Below, in pieces: positions 1-8,699 of a DNA stretch of 64,000 nucleotides. A program made the position numbers and the translations under genes. This stretch comes from Bacteroidota bacterium (GTDB lineage Bacteria > Bacteroidota > Bacteroidia > AKYH767-A > OLB10). Position 1 is the stretch's first letter. Each line of letters starts with the position of its first letter. The stretch lies in assembly GCA_016717325.1 (NCBI GenBank), contig JADKFV010000011.1, positions 1 through 64,000 of the forward strand, in the 5' to 3' direction. The notes under the pieces were generated by a model. It was not told where the DNA came from. It worked only from the letters and a program-made list of their open reading frames with translations, and did no database searches.

Positions 1-77
1 TCTCAATACTAAAAATCTCAATACAAATAATCTAAAAACCTCAATACAAAAAATCTAAAAATCTCAATACTAAAAAT
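1..77. repeat. Short AT-rich imperfect direct repeats
   Basis: Four imperfect copies of a unit built on TCTCAATAC followed by an A-rich tail, some carrying an extra AATCTAAAAA segment. The spacing is about 15-23 bases. The array touches the left edge of the window, so its full length is unknown. It lies directly upstream of the fabI promoter box. No coding potential or known element type was recognised. Confidence 0.7.
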
Positions 78-78
78 A

Positions 79-86
79 TATCTTTG
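79..86 (+). promoter_or_regulatory. Bacteroidota -7 box for fabI
   Basis: TATCTTTG, an exact match to the Bacteroidota -7 consensus TAnnTTTG, 36 bases before the fabI ATG. No convincing -33 TTG is seen because the upstream bases are the AT-rich repeats. Confidence 0.5.
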
Positions 87-122
87 CCACTCGAATTTTA
101 GTCACCATCACACAATTTAAAT

Positions 123-930
123 ATGTCACATCAATTATTAGCAGGAAAGCGCGGTATTATTTTTGGCGCGCTCGATGAGCAGTCTATAGCATGGAAAGTG
201 GCTTTGCAGGCTCATTCCGAAGGGGCAAAGTTTACCCTCACCAATGCCCCTGTTGCATTGCGCATGGGTGCAATAAATCAACTTGCCGAAAAAACAGGTT
301 CCCAAGTAATAGGGGCCGATGTTACATTATTGCCCGACTTAGAAAATCTTCTTAAAACTTCGGTTGAAACTTTAGGTGGCAAACTCGATTTTATTTTACA
401 GTGTAGGTATGAGTATCAATGTGCGAAAAGGTAAGGCATACAACGATCTCGATTATGATCACATGCACAAGTCGATGGATATTTCGGCCATGTCGTTTCA
501 CCGTTTATTGCAAAGTGCCGAAAAACTTGATGTTTTTAACGAACATGCCAGTGTAGTTGCATTAACATATATAGCTGCACAACGAGTGTTTCCCGATTAC
601 AATGAAATGGCCGAAGCCAAAGCGTTTTTAGAATCTATTGCGCGCAGTTATGGTTATCATTTAGGTAAAAACAAAAAAATACGTGTCAATACCATTTCGC
701 AATCACCCACCAAAACCACAGCAGGATCAGGAATCAAAGGTTTTGGCGCATTTTACAATTATGCCGATGCCATATCGCCACTGGGCAATGCCACTGCCGA
801 AGATTGTGCAAACTATTGTGTAATGATGTTTTCGGATTACACACGAATGGTTACAATGCAAAACTTATTTCACGATGGCGGGTTTAGTAATACCGGAGTA
901 AGCAAAGAAGTTATGGAAAAATTTGCTTAA
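123..930 (+). CDS. fabI: Enoyl-[acyl-carrier-protein] reductase FabI (frameshifted)
   Basis: NAD(P)H-dependent reduction of trans-2-enoyl-ACP, the last step of each fatty-acid elongation cycle; cytosolic. The N-terminal half carries the FabI nucleotide-binding pattern GKRGIIFGALDEQSIAWKV. The C-terminal half carries the catalytic Tyr-x6-Lys (YNEMAEAK) and the FabI pattern NTISQSPTKTTAGSGIKGF. The two halves lie in different frames. Between DFIL and SVGMS about two bases are missing at 399-400, where an expected CACAGT reads CAGT. Apart from that the protein has the full length of the Bacteroidota FabI variant, so a sequencing error is likelier than a pseudogene. Confidence 0.9.
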
Positions 931-1157
931 TCAATCAATCAGAATGTTTTATCAATGTGCGATAAGTCATAGTATGGTAAAAATAAAACACCAAAAGACT
1001 ATTTCATGTTATGTTACATTTAAGGATTAATAAAAAGTATTTTGCGAAATAAAACCATTTCATACATTCGCAACCTTAACTTTTTGAAGAAAAAGAAATT
1101 CAAACATTTATCAATAATAATTAAACTAAAATAAATTTCAAAAATCGATTTTCAATT

Positions 1158-1973
1158 ATGAGTAAACCAGTTCAGCAAAAACAAGAATCAGGCTCAGGCA
1201 GCATGTTTGCTTCTTTGGCAATTATCATTGCATTAGTGATATCCGTTTTAATTTACATCTTTGTATTGGGCAATCCCAACAATTTTGAGGGCGGCAACTC
1301 TGCCAATCACCCCTTACCCGATAGCATATTTGGTCTGCTTTATAAAGGCGGGGTCATTGTTCCTATCCTGATGTCTTTACTGATATTGGTTGTAACTTTT
1401 TCAATCGAAAGATTTATGACAATCAACAAAGCATCGGGCAAAATCGCTTCACATGCTTTCCTATCAAAAATTCGCTCTTTACTTTCTACGGGCAATGTTG
1501 ATGCCGTATCTCAGGAGTGCGACCGTCAGCAAGGTAGCCTGGGTGCAGTAGTAAAATCTGCAATGGGAACTTATAAAGAAGTAGGTAGCGATGCTACCTT
1601 AGATAAAGAGCAAAAAATAGTTGCCATTCAAAAATCAATCGAAGAGGCAACAGAATTAGAATTGCCAATGTTGCAACGTAATCTTGTTATCATTTCAACA
1701 ATTGCTTCTATAGGTACGCTGATTGCACTTTTGGGAACGGTATTAGGTATGATTAAATCGTTCCGGGCCATGGCCACTGCCGGTGCTGCCGATTCTGTAG
1801 CACTTTCTGCAGGTATTTCCGAGGCCTTGATTAATACCGCTTTTGGTATTGGTACTTCGGCATTAGCCATCATAGTTTACAATTATTTTACTACAAAAAT
1901 TGACTCTTTAACTTATAGCATTGACGAGGCAGGATTCAGCATCGTAAGTTCGTTTGCACAAAGTCACAAATAA
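1158..1973 (+). CDS. exbB: ExbB/TolQ/MotA-type proton channel protein
   Basis: Inner-membrane proton-channel subunit that with ExbD energises TonB for TonB-dependent outer-membrane receptors. The 271 aa protein has a membrane segment near residues 19-38, a second near 64-86, a cytoplasmic loop, and two C-terminal membrane segments in the typical MotA/TolQ/ExbB region (residues about 175-245; GTLIALLGTVLGMI). The extra N-terminal segment is common in Bacteroidota ExbB. It is first in a same-strand run exbB-exbD-exbD-tonB. Upstream, 931-1157 holds no gene; a one-mismatch -7 box (TACATTCG) lies near 1063. Confidence 0.9.
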   Translation: MSKPVQQKQESGSGSMFASLAIIIALVISVLIYIFVLGNPNNFEGGNSANHPLPDSIFGLLYKGGVIVPILMSLLILVVTFSIERFMTINKASGKIASHAFLSKIRSLLSTGNVDAVSQECDRQQGSLGAVVKSAMGTYKEVGSDATLDKEQKIVAIQKSIEEATELELPMLQRNLVIISTIASIGTLIALLGTVLGMIKSFRAMATAGAADSVALSAGISEALINTAFGIGTSALAIIVYNYFTTKIDSLTYSIDEAGFSIVSSFAQSHK

Positions 1974-2029
1974 GAATTTGACTTTTAGTCGAAATTATTT
2001 TTAAATGATTTTAAAGAAACAATAAAAGA

Positions 2030-2629
2030 ATGCCAAAAGTGAAAATAGCGCGAAAAAGTATACACATTGACATGACAGCCATGACCGATGTAGCTTTCTT
2101 GTTGTTGACTTTCTTTATGTTAACAACCAAGTTTAAACCCGATGAACCATTCATTGTAGATATGCCATCTTCTATTTCGGAAATAATGCTGCCCGATGCT
2201 GATATAATGCAGATAGCAGTAGAAAAAGAAGGCGAAATATTTTTCACCATGGATGGTCAGGAAGTACGGGCAAATTTATTGCGAAAAATGGGTGAGCAAT
2301 ACCAGATAAAATTTACCGAAAAGCAAATTACACAGTTTGCACTTTTAGAAAGTTTTGGTTTGCCAATTGCACAGTTACCTCAGTTTCTCGATTTGAAAGC
2401 TGAACAAAGAGTGAGCGTAAAGCAAACCGGTATCCCATGCGATACAGTGAAAAACGAATTGCGTGATTGGATTTGGTTTGGCCGACTGTCAAATCCTAAA
2501 GTTCGTATAGCTATTAAAGGCGACCGCGAAACGCATTACCCCGTGGTGAAACGTATAATGGATACGCTGCAGGAACGAAAAGTGAATCGTTTCAATTTTA
2601 TTACCAATCTTGAGAGTGGTAGTAATTAA
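2030..2629 (+). CDS. exbD: ExbD/TolR biopolymer transport protein 1
   Basis: Periplasm-facing partner of ExbB. The 199 aa protein has a short basic cytosolic tail, one membrane helix (residues about 16-36) containing the family's proton-carrying Asp (MTDVAFLLL, D20), and a periplasmic domain. The periplasmic domain is longer than in the basic ExbD fold because of a central stretch around residues 85-135. It follows exbB by 56 bases and precedes a second exbD. Paired different ExbD proteins are common in Bacteroidota Ton clusters. Confidence 0.88.
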   Translation: MPKVKIARKSIHIDMTAMTDVAFLLLTFFMLTTKFKPDEPFIVDMPSSISEIMLPDADIMQIAVEKEGEIFFTMDGQEVRANLLRKMGEQYQIKFTEKQITQFALLESFGLPIAQLPQFLDLKAEQRVSVKQTGIPCDTVKNELRDWIWFGRLSNPKVRIAIKGDRETHYPVVKRIMDTLQERKVNRFNFITNLESGSN

Positions 2630-2677
2630 TTTTTTATGGAATTTTTAATTAAAACTATCAAACTAAAAAAATAAGAA

Positions 2678-3312
2678 ATGTCACAAATAGAAGAAGGCGA
2701 TGGTGGCGGTCACAAGAAAGGCGAAAGCAAAGCCAAACCTAAGAAGAAAACAATATTAATTGATTTTACTCCGATGGTTGACTTGGGATTTTGCTTATTA
2801 CTTTTTTATGCTTACAACAACAATGAGTAAGCCTAAAACAATGGAGATAAATATGCCTTTGAAAGAAGACGTTCCTCCGGAAGATCGCACCAAGTTCAAA
2901 GAATCGCAAACAATGACAGTTATCCTTGGCGAAAATAATGTGGTATACTATTATTTTGGAATTAACAATCCAACTTTGGATTCAACCAATTTTGGAAAGG
3001 ATGGAATTAGAAAGGTACTGTTGTCTAAAAAATGCCAAACGAAATCCCTTGGTCGATTCAGTGAACATTTACAAAAACATGATTGTAAACAGGTTGATGG
3101 ATAAGGATGAAGCAAAAGCAAATATATCGCGCATAAAAGCATACAAGGACGCATTAATTGTGGTAATAAAAGCCAAAGATGAATCCAACTATGCTAATCT
3201 AATAGATATACTTGACGAAATGAGCATTTGTAATATTGGCCGCTATGCAGTTGTTGATATTACTCCACAAGATTTGCAATTACTCAGTGGAACTTTACCT
3301 GTAACCGATTAA
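2678..3312 (+). CDS. exbD: ExbD/TolR biopolymer transport protein 2 (multiple frameshifts)
   Basis: Second ExbD-type subunit of the Ton motor. It starts at ATG 2678 with a Gly/Lys-rich cytosolic tail, then the helix beginning IDFTPMVDLGF with the conserved Asp at residue 35. Reading moves to another frame in the T runs 2789-2792 and 2802-2807 (MLTTTMSKPKTMEINMPL continues), then again in the A run 3027-3032. The last frame runs NAKRNPLVDSVN to the end and contains the typical ExbD C-terminus (DILDEMSICNIGRYAVVDI). All breaks sit in homopolymers and the joined product is a normal ExbD, so they look like sequence errors. Confidence 0.82.
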
Positions 3313-3324
3313 AATATTATAATT

Positions 3325-4191
3325 ATGATTTTATTTATTGTTATTCTCATATTAATAGCATTTATTTTGGTTGATGTGTTTACAACTAAAGTAAGTTTGT
3401 ACGACAAACTGTGGACCGACAATGTATTTGCCGGCAAAAACAAAAACTATGGCGCGTATTATTTGCGCTCGTTGGGAGGCAAGCATGTTATGCGTGGCAC
3501 TCTAATATCAGTAATACTTTTTTCTGTTGGATTGGGCGCTCCTATTATTGCAAAATACTTAGGCAATTTTGCTGATGGAATGAAAGATAAAGTTACCGAA
3601 GTAACTACACTCGAAGCACCACCGCCAATTGATAAAACCGAACCGCCACCACCACCACCCGAGGCACCGCCACCACCACCATTAAAGTCGACTGTAAAAT
3701 TTGTGGCACCCGAAATTGTGAAAGACGAAGAGGTGAAAGATGAACCACCACCAACAGTAGAAGAACTTAAAGATGTTGATGTGGGTAAGAAAACAGAGGA
3801 AGGCGATCCCGGTGGTGTTGATAACAGCCTAATAGATGAAGGTCCGGCAGTAATTGAAGAAACACCACAGATATTTACAATTGTAGAACAAATGCCCGAA
3901 TTTCCGGGAGGAGAAGAGTCGTTGATAAAGTTTATTCAAAGTAATTTCCGTTATCCCGCAATGGAGCGCGAAAACAACATACAAGGAACTGTGTATCTTA
4001 CATTTGTAGTAAGACCTGATGGTGAAATTGCCGATATTAAAGTGATGCGCGGAGTTGCAGGTGGCCCCAATCTTGAAAAAGAAGCCATCCGATTAGTAAA
4101 AGCAATGCCTAAATGGAAAGCCGGAAAACAGAATGGTAAACAAGTTTCGGTGCAATTTAATCTTCCTGTAAAATGCCAGTTGAAAGGATAA
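3325..4191 (+). CDS. tonB: TonB family energy transducer
   Basis: Couples the ExbBD proton motor to outer-membrane TonB-dependent receptors. The 288 aa protein has a hydrophobic N-terminus (residues 1-18), the Bacteroidota TonB signature NKNYGAYYLR, a second hydrophobic segment about 58-78, a proline-rich periplasmic spacer (about 95-155, with runs of five prolines) and a C-terminal TonB domain (about 195-288, GTVYLTFVVRPDGEI). The extra hydrophobic segment at the very N-terminus is unusual; no good later start codon was found. It closes the Ton motor operon and is followed by a strong terminator. Confidence 0.9.
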   Translation: MILFIVILILIAFILVDVFTTKVSLYDKLWTDNVFAGKNKNYGAYYLRSLGGKHVMRGTLISVILFSVGLGAPIIAKYLGNFADGMKDKVTEVTTLEAPPPIDKTEPPPPPPEAPPPPPLKSTVKFVAPEIVKDEEVKDEPPPTVEELKDVDVGKKTEEGDPGGVDNSLIDEGPAVIEETPQIFTIVEQMPEFPGGEESLIKFIQSNFRYPAMERENNIQGTVYLTFVVRPDGEIADIKVMRGVAGGPNLEKEAIRLVKAMPKWKAGKQNGKQVSVQFNLPVKCQLKG

Positions 4192-4212
4192 GCTCAACTT
4201 TTTAAATTAAAG

Positions 4213-4247
4213 CAAACCCAAGAAGCATTAAATGTATCTTGGGTTTG
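4213..4247 (+). terminator. Hairpin terminator after tonB
   Basis: Perfect 11-bp inverted repeat CAAACCCAAGA / TCTTGGGTTTG (arms 4213-4223 and 4237-4247), 21 bases after the tonB stop. The following bases are only weakly T-rich. Confidence 0.6.
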
Positions 4248-4370
4248 TTGCATTAATACGGTTAACATTTTTGCACAAAATATATAAGTCTCTTTCAAAA
4301 AAAATAGAAATATTATGCTTATCTAACTCAACTTGACGATTCAAAATAAATTGAATAATTTTCATAAAAA

Positions 4371-4580
4371 ATGAACAAAAAATATTTCTTCTATTTCTCG
4401 TTGGTAATGTGTGTTGCATATGTTGCATTTGGAATTTTTATTATTTTTTTCGACACAGCCATTCAAGTAAACAAATCGATGAAAGTTTTTTTTGGTGTGG
4501 CAATTATTCTTTATGGCATATTTCGTTCTATACGATCTTATCAGTTGGTGAGAGGCAAATCCAATAATGAATTAAAATAA
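4371..4580 (+). CDS. Small two-helix membrane protein
   Basis: A 69 aa protein with two hydrophobic segments (about residues 5-28 and 39-55) separated by a short polar loop and ending in a basic tail. No family recognised. The next gene starts two bases after its stop, so it is probably co-transcribed with the PstS-like lipoprotein gene. A one-mismatch -7 box (CATTTTTG) lies about 100 bases upstream. Confidence 0.6.
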   Translation: MNKKYFFYFSLVMCVAYVAFGIFIIFFDTAIQVNKSMKVFFGVAIILYGIFRSIRSYQLVRGKSNNELK

Positions 4581-4582
4581 AA

Positions 4583-5521
4583 ATGAGTAAGATTATTTAT
4601 TTATCCGTTTGCAGTTTGTTGCTATTACTATTATGTGCATGCAACCCATATCCAAATCAAAAACAGTATGATGATACCACCACATCGGGCAATATTAAAA
4701 TAGCCTGCGACCAAACTTTTTATAATATCATTGATGGTGAACTCGATACATTTCATGCGCTTTATAAATATGCACATATAGAACCTACCTATTGCTCAGA
4801 GAATGAAGCCTTTAAAAGTTTGCTCATCGATAGTTCGCGCATTATTATTGTTTCGCGAATGTTGAACAACGAAGAGCTCGAAAAATTCAAATCCGAAAAA
4901 ATTACACCCAAACAGTTGCATGTAGCAACCGATGCTGTTGCATTTATTGTGAATGAAAACAATGTCGATTCTGTATTCACACCTACACAACTGCAACAAA
5001 TTTTAAGTGGAGAAATACTTGACTGGAATCAAATTTCGAAGCAAAATAAATCGGGACAAATGCTATTAGTATTTGACGATGTTTATTCGAGTACAGCACG
5101 TTATGCAAAAGAAATTATTAATAGGGGTAAGGAGATAAAAGGTAATGTTTTTGCGGTCAACAAAAGTGAAGAAGTAATAGCATATGTAAAGTCGCATCCC
5201 AATGCAATGGGAGTTGTAGGTCAGTTATATAAGTGATGGTGACGATCCGTCAACAAAAACATTTTTGAAAAACATTAAAGTAGTGGCCGTAAAAATGAAA
5301 CAGACGGCACACGTTACAAGCCTTATCAAGCCTATGTTGCACAAGGTTTATATCCCTACACCCGAAAGGTATATATTATAAGCCGTGAGGCGCGTACAGG
5401 TTTGGGTACAGGTTTTAGTAGTTTTGTTGCCGGTGATGTAGGTCAAAAAATCATACTTAAAATGGGAGTGCTGCCAGCATCGATGCCGGTAAGAATAGTT
5501 GGCTTTAGAGACAATAATTAA
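4583..5521 (+). CDS. PstS-like phosphate-binding lipoprotein (frameshifted)
   Basis: Periplasmic substrate-binding-protein fold of the PstS type. It has a lipoprotein signal peptide (lipobox LLCAC at the end of the first 20 residues) and PstS-like segments such as DAVAFIVN, LSGEILDWNQI and SSTARYAKEII. The first frame stops at 5236, but the protein continues as SYISDGDDPSTKTFLKNIKVVAV, then after a break in the A run near 5291-5295 as NETDGTRYKPYQAY through SREARTGLGTGFSSFV to 5521. Two small indels (about 5221 and 5293) explain the interruption. No pstCAB genes are present, so a role in phosphate import is unproven; the gene sits between the Ton motor genes and a TPR gene. Confidence 0.78.
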
Positions 5522-5559
5522 ACTTGCTGATAACACATCCGGCATTATCAAAACATTTA

Positions 5560-5567
5560 TATTTTTG
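5560..5567 (+). promoter_or_regulatory. Bacteroidota -7 box before TPR gene
   Basis: TATTTTTG matches TAnnTTTG about 94 bases upstream of the TPR protein start at 5661. Confidence 0.4.
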
Positions 5568-5660
5568 CGCGCTCAAAATTCCAATTCACTTATGCTTCAC
5601 TCGTGTAAATGATATGGTTATAAAATTGTATATTCATATTTCATAATAATCAATAAAAAG

Positions 5661-7239
5661 ATGAAAAAGTTATTTCTAAGTATTCTTATTTTAGGGGGAT
5701 ATTTTGCACATGCTCAGGCACCAACTATCGAACGCGGATTAGTGGCACTGGAGAATGATCAATTTAATAAAGCAAAGGCATATTCATGACGTTGCTAATT
5801 CGAATCCCGAAACATCCGGTCAGGCTTATTACTATTTAGCCTCAGCATATTATCAATCGGGCAAGAGCGATTCCGGTCAAATGATAATTAATAAGGCGAC
5901 ATCACTGTTACCTCAAAATCCATACATAAAAGTAGCTGCCGGTCGCGAAGCATTAAATGCCAAAAACCCTGTGGATGCAAAAGCAAATTTCGATGCTGCT
6001 ATCCAATCAACCAAAGGAAAGGATGCAAAAGTATTTGCACTTATTGGCGATGCTTATTTAAACAGTGCAATGCCCGATCGTGCTGCTGCAATCACGTTTT
6101 TGCAGCAAGGAATAATTGTCGATAAAACCAATACTGAGTTGTATTTGCTTTACGGTGACGCAAAAAAGCGAATGGAAAACGGTGGGGGTGAAGCGGCATC
6201 AGCATACGAAAAGGCCGTGGAATTGAAGGCGGTAGCACGCGGTCAAACACGTTTGGGAAGTTTATATGGTGAAGCCCGTAATTTAGAAACCTCTTCTGCT
6301 GCCTTCGATGCGGCCTTAGTTGCCGATGCGTCTTATATTGCTGCCAATCGCGATAAAGGTGAAATGCTATATACTTTAAAAAAATATTCTCTGGCACGCG
6401 ATGAATACAAAACATACATGGAAACAGCTGATACCACAAATGATAATCTTACCCGATTCGCATACATGTCGTTTCAAGCCAAGGATTATGAAAGTGTAAG
6501 CAGTATCATCAATATTTTATTAGCGAAAGATTCGACCAATGTTACCCTTTACCGTCTGAACGGATATTCATTTTGTGAAAAGAAAAATTATCCTGCTGCC
6601 TTAGAAAATTTGCAAAAGTTTTTTGATAAAGCTGATACATCAAAAATAATATACCTCGATTACAAATATTATGGAAAAGCTTTGATGGAAAGCAAGCAAG
6701 ATTCTTTAGCCGAAATAATGATTGGTAAAGCGGTTATACTTGATTCTACAGAGTGTGATTTGTATGCCGATCAGGGCGATATTTATATGCGCTTGAAGCG
6801 CTACACCGATGCACAGGCTTCGTATGCAAAGAAAATGGCATGTGCCAATTCGCAAGGTGCGGCAGATTATTTCTTACTTGGTAAATCTTATTATTTCAAC
6901 AAGCAATATGATATTTCCGATTCGTTGTTCCGAAAAGTTATCGAATTGAAACCTGCCTCAAGCGTTGGTTATTATTGGGCAGCACGTTCTACTTTGTATA
7001 AAAAGGAAAACAATATTGACGAAGCCATTCCATTGTACGATAAGTACCTTGAGATAGTTTCTGTGGATTTAACCAAAGCATCGAAAAAGGAGTTGGCCGA
7101 AGCGTATCTAAATAAAGGAAAGAATGCCATCTTGAAAGATGATAAAGTAAAAGCAAAAGAATTTTTAAACAAAGTTTTGGAATTCGATGCCGAAAATAAA
7201 GAAGCAAAAGACCTTTTAAGCAGTTTGGCTAAAGGATAA
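5661..7239 (+). CDS. Secreted TPR-repeat protein (frameshifted near start)
   Basis: Exported tetratricopeptide protein, probably a periplasmic scaffold. It starts at ATG 5661 with a signal peptide (MKKLFLSILILGGYFAHAQA), then TPR-like helices. The frame breaks near 5785, after NKAKAYS, and continues as HDVANSNPETSGQAYYYL to the end at 7239. Recurrent TPR signatures (for example YYYLASAYYQSGK, YADQGDIYMRLKRY, AYLNKGKNAILKDD) cover nearly the whole 500 aa. It follows the PstS-like gene and ends at a strong terminator, which makes exbB to TPR one locus. Confidence 0.82.
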
Positions 7240-7244
7240 ATTTA

Positions 7245-7280
7245 AATCCCCTGAAATAAACTTCAGGGGATTTTTTTTTG
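7245..7280 (+). terminator. Rho-independent terminator after TPR gene
   Basis: Inverted repeat AATCCCCTGAA / TTCAGGGGATT (arms 7245-7255 and 7262-7272) followed by an uninterrupted T tract, starting five bases after the TPR stop codon. Confidence 0.88.
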
Positions 7281-7420
7281 AGCTTTTTTATCAATCACTT
7301 TTTAGTTTTTATTCAGCACAAAATTATTACCCTTAGGAGAAATCGATGAGTTTCAATTATGATAGTGCCGTATTAACCCTCGATGGAATAAGTTATTGTA
7401 ATCGCAATTACCTAAGCACA

Positions 7421-8581
7421 CTATTTGCAAAACACGCACGGGTAATTTGCATTTGGTATAATTAAATCTTCTCCATGTGACGTATAAAGGTTGGTGAATT
7501 GTGAAAAGCTCTTTTTGGAAACAGGGGTGTTGATGGAACCCGATTTTGAAACGAACAATTCAAAATTTTCAGTCACTACAAATGCTTTTTGTTTGGTGTC
7601 ACTATAAATCAAATCATGCGTGTATGTTTTAAAGCATGAAATCAGCGAGTAACTATTTCTGTATTTGCTAAAAGTGAATATTGTGCTTTCATTTTTCATT
7701 GACCATACGAATTTATTGGAATGGCCGAATATTAGGTTATTATAGTATTGTTTGGTTGGGTAATGTTGCGTTTCGATTTTTAAAAAGGCGAAATCACTTT
7801 TGTTTATGATGATATTGCCCATTTCCAGTTTATCGCCCAAAGCCGATTTACTCTGAAAATTTATTGCATACAAATCAGCTGTTTCGTTTTCAATATCAAA
7901 AACAAAGTTGTAAGAATCTATGGCTTTATAATTACAAACAGTACCAATTGAATTAATAGTAGGAATTTGATTTAGTAAATCGGCAAGATGGTCGCCATGT
8001 TCGTCTTGGTTTTGTTCGGTTACTTTTGTTTTTTTCAAATTCGAAACATACATTTTTGCATAGTTCAAATTTTGACTTCTATTTATCACAGGATATTTTT
8101 CCAATACTACATCACATTCTATCCATCTCACTTCATGTCCATTTTCATAATGGTATTGTCTGTAAAAATAATGAGAATTGGCTGTTTCTTTATTGTACAA
8201 ACTTTCTATTTGCTTCAATGCACGTTGCATTACTTCCTTTGCCGATTGACTCGATACATCAACAGGGCTTATTTGAAAGAATTTGGGTTTAACGTATACG
8301 GTATAGGTTACAGCACTTGATGGTGTAAAAACAAATGTATCGCAAACGTAATTTAAATGCCTTATTGTATATTTTATTTGTGATGGCATTTCACCAAGAA
8401 TTAAATCTATCATGCCTTTGCTGTTTGTTTGATAGGTTCTCCCATTGGTAATGTCAAGCACAAACGCATCAGATATAAATGACGAGTCTGTATCATCTTC
8501 AAACGTCAGATTTACACGAACTTGTCCTCTGATTGATAAAGACAAAGTCAGCAGTATTATTAGTAGTTTGAAATGATCCAT
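7421..8581 (-). CDS. Secreted carboxypeptidase-regulatory-like domain protein
   Basis: A 386 aa protein with a signal peptide (hydrophobic residues 5-18, then RGQ). A beta-sandwich-like N-terminus follows (RVNLTFEDDTDSSFISDAFV, with a turn TNSKGMIDL), as in carboxypeptidase-regulatory-like domains that open many Bacteroidota outer-membrane proteins. The segment AKEVMQRALKQIESLYNKE followed by HYFYRQYHYENG resembles the part after that domain in DUF5686-type proteins. No catalytic motif seen. The C-terminus ends in an odd Cys-rich tail (NYPCVFCK), so a frameshift near the 3' end is possible. Function unknown. Confidence 0.7.
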   Translation of the reverse strand: MDHFKLLIILLTLSLSIRGQVRVNLTFEDDTDSSFISDAFVLDITNGRTYQTNSKGMIDLILGEMPSQIKYTIRHLNYVCDTFVFTPSSAVTYTVYVKPKFFQISPVDVSSQSAKEVMQRALKQIESLYNKETANSHYFYRQYHYENGHEVRWIECDVVLEKYPVINRSQNLNYAKMYVSNLKKTKVTEQNQDEHGDHLADLLNQIPTINSIGTVCNYKAIDSYNFVFDIENETADLYAINFQSKSALGDKLEMGNIIINKSDFAFLKIETQHYPTKQYYNNLIFGHSNKFVWSMKNESTIFTFSKYRNSYSLISCFKTYTHDLIYSDTKQKAFVVTENFELFVSKSGSINTPVSKKSFSQFTNLYTSHGEDLIIPNANYPCVFCK

Positions 8582-8653
8582 TTTATTTTTTTAAAGTTGA
8601 TAAAAATTTGTCTGAACTACATATTTAGAAATGTAATTTTTAGGTAAAAAAAA

Positions 8654-8674
8654 ACAGGGCAACTGCGGCCCTGT
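8654..8674 (-). terminator. Terminator of subtilase gene 1
   Basis: On the minus strand ACAGGGC-loop-GCCCTGT followed by a run of about nine T, 26 bases beyond the stop of the 8700-12296 gene. Confidence 0.85.
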
Positions 8675-8699
8675 CTTTTATTAAAAACTGATTTTGAAA

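Noticed and set aside
1..77. CRISPR array at the left edge
   Set aside because: Units are only about 15-23 bases with no unique spacers, and no cas genes are seen.
123..930. fabI as a pseudogene
   Set aside because: Both halves are fully conserved and only two bases are missing; many other genes in the window show the same kind of indel, so sequence error is likelier.
2760..3312. Two separate small genes after exbD1
   Set aside because: The overlapping frames are pieces of one ExbD gene that starts at 2678; joined across homopolymer indels they give a normal ExbD.
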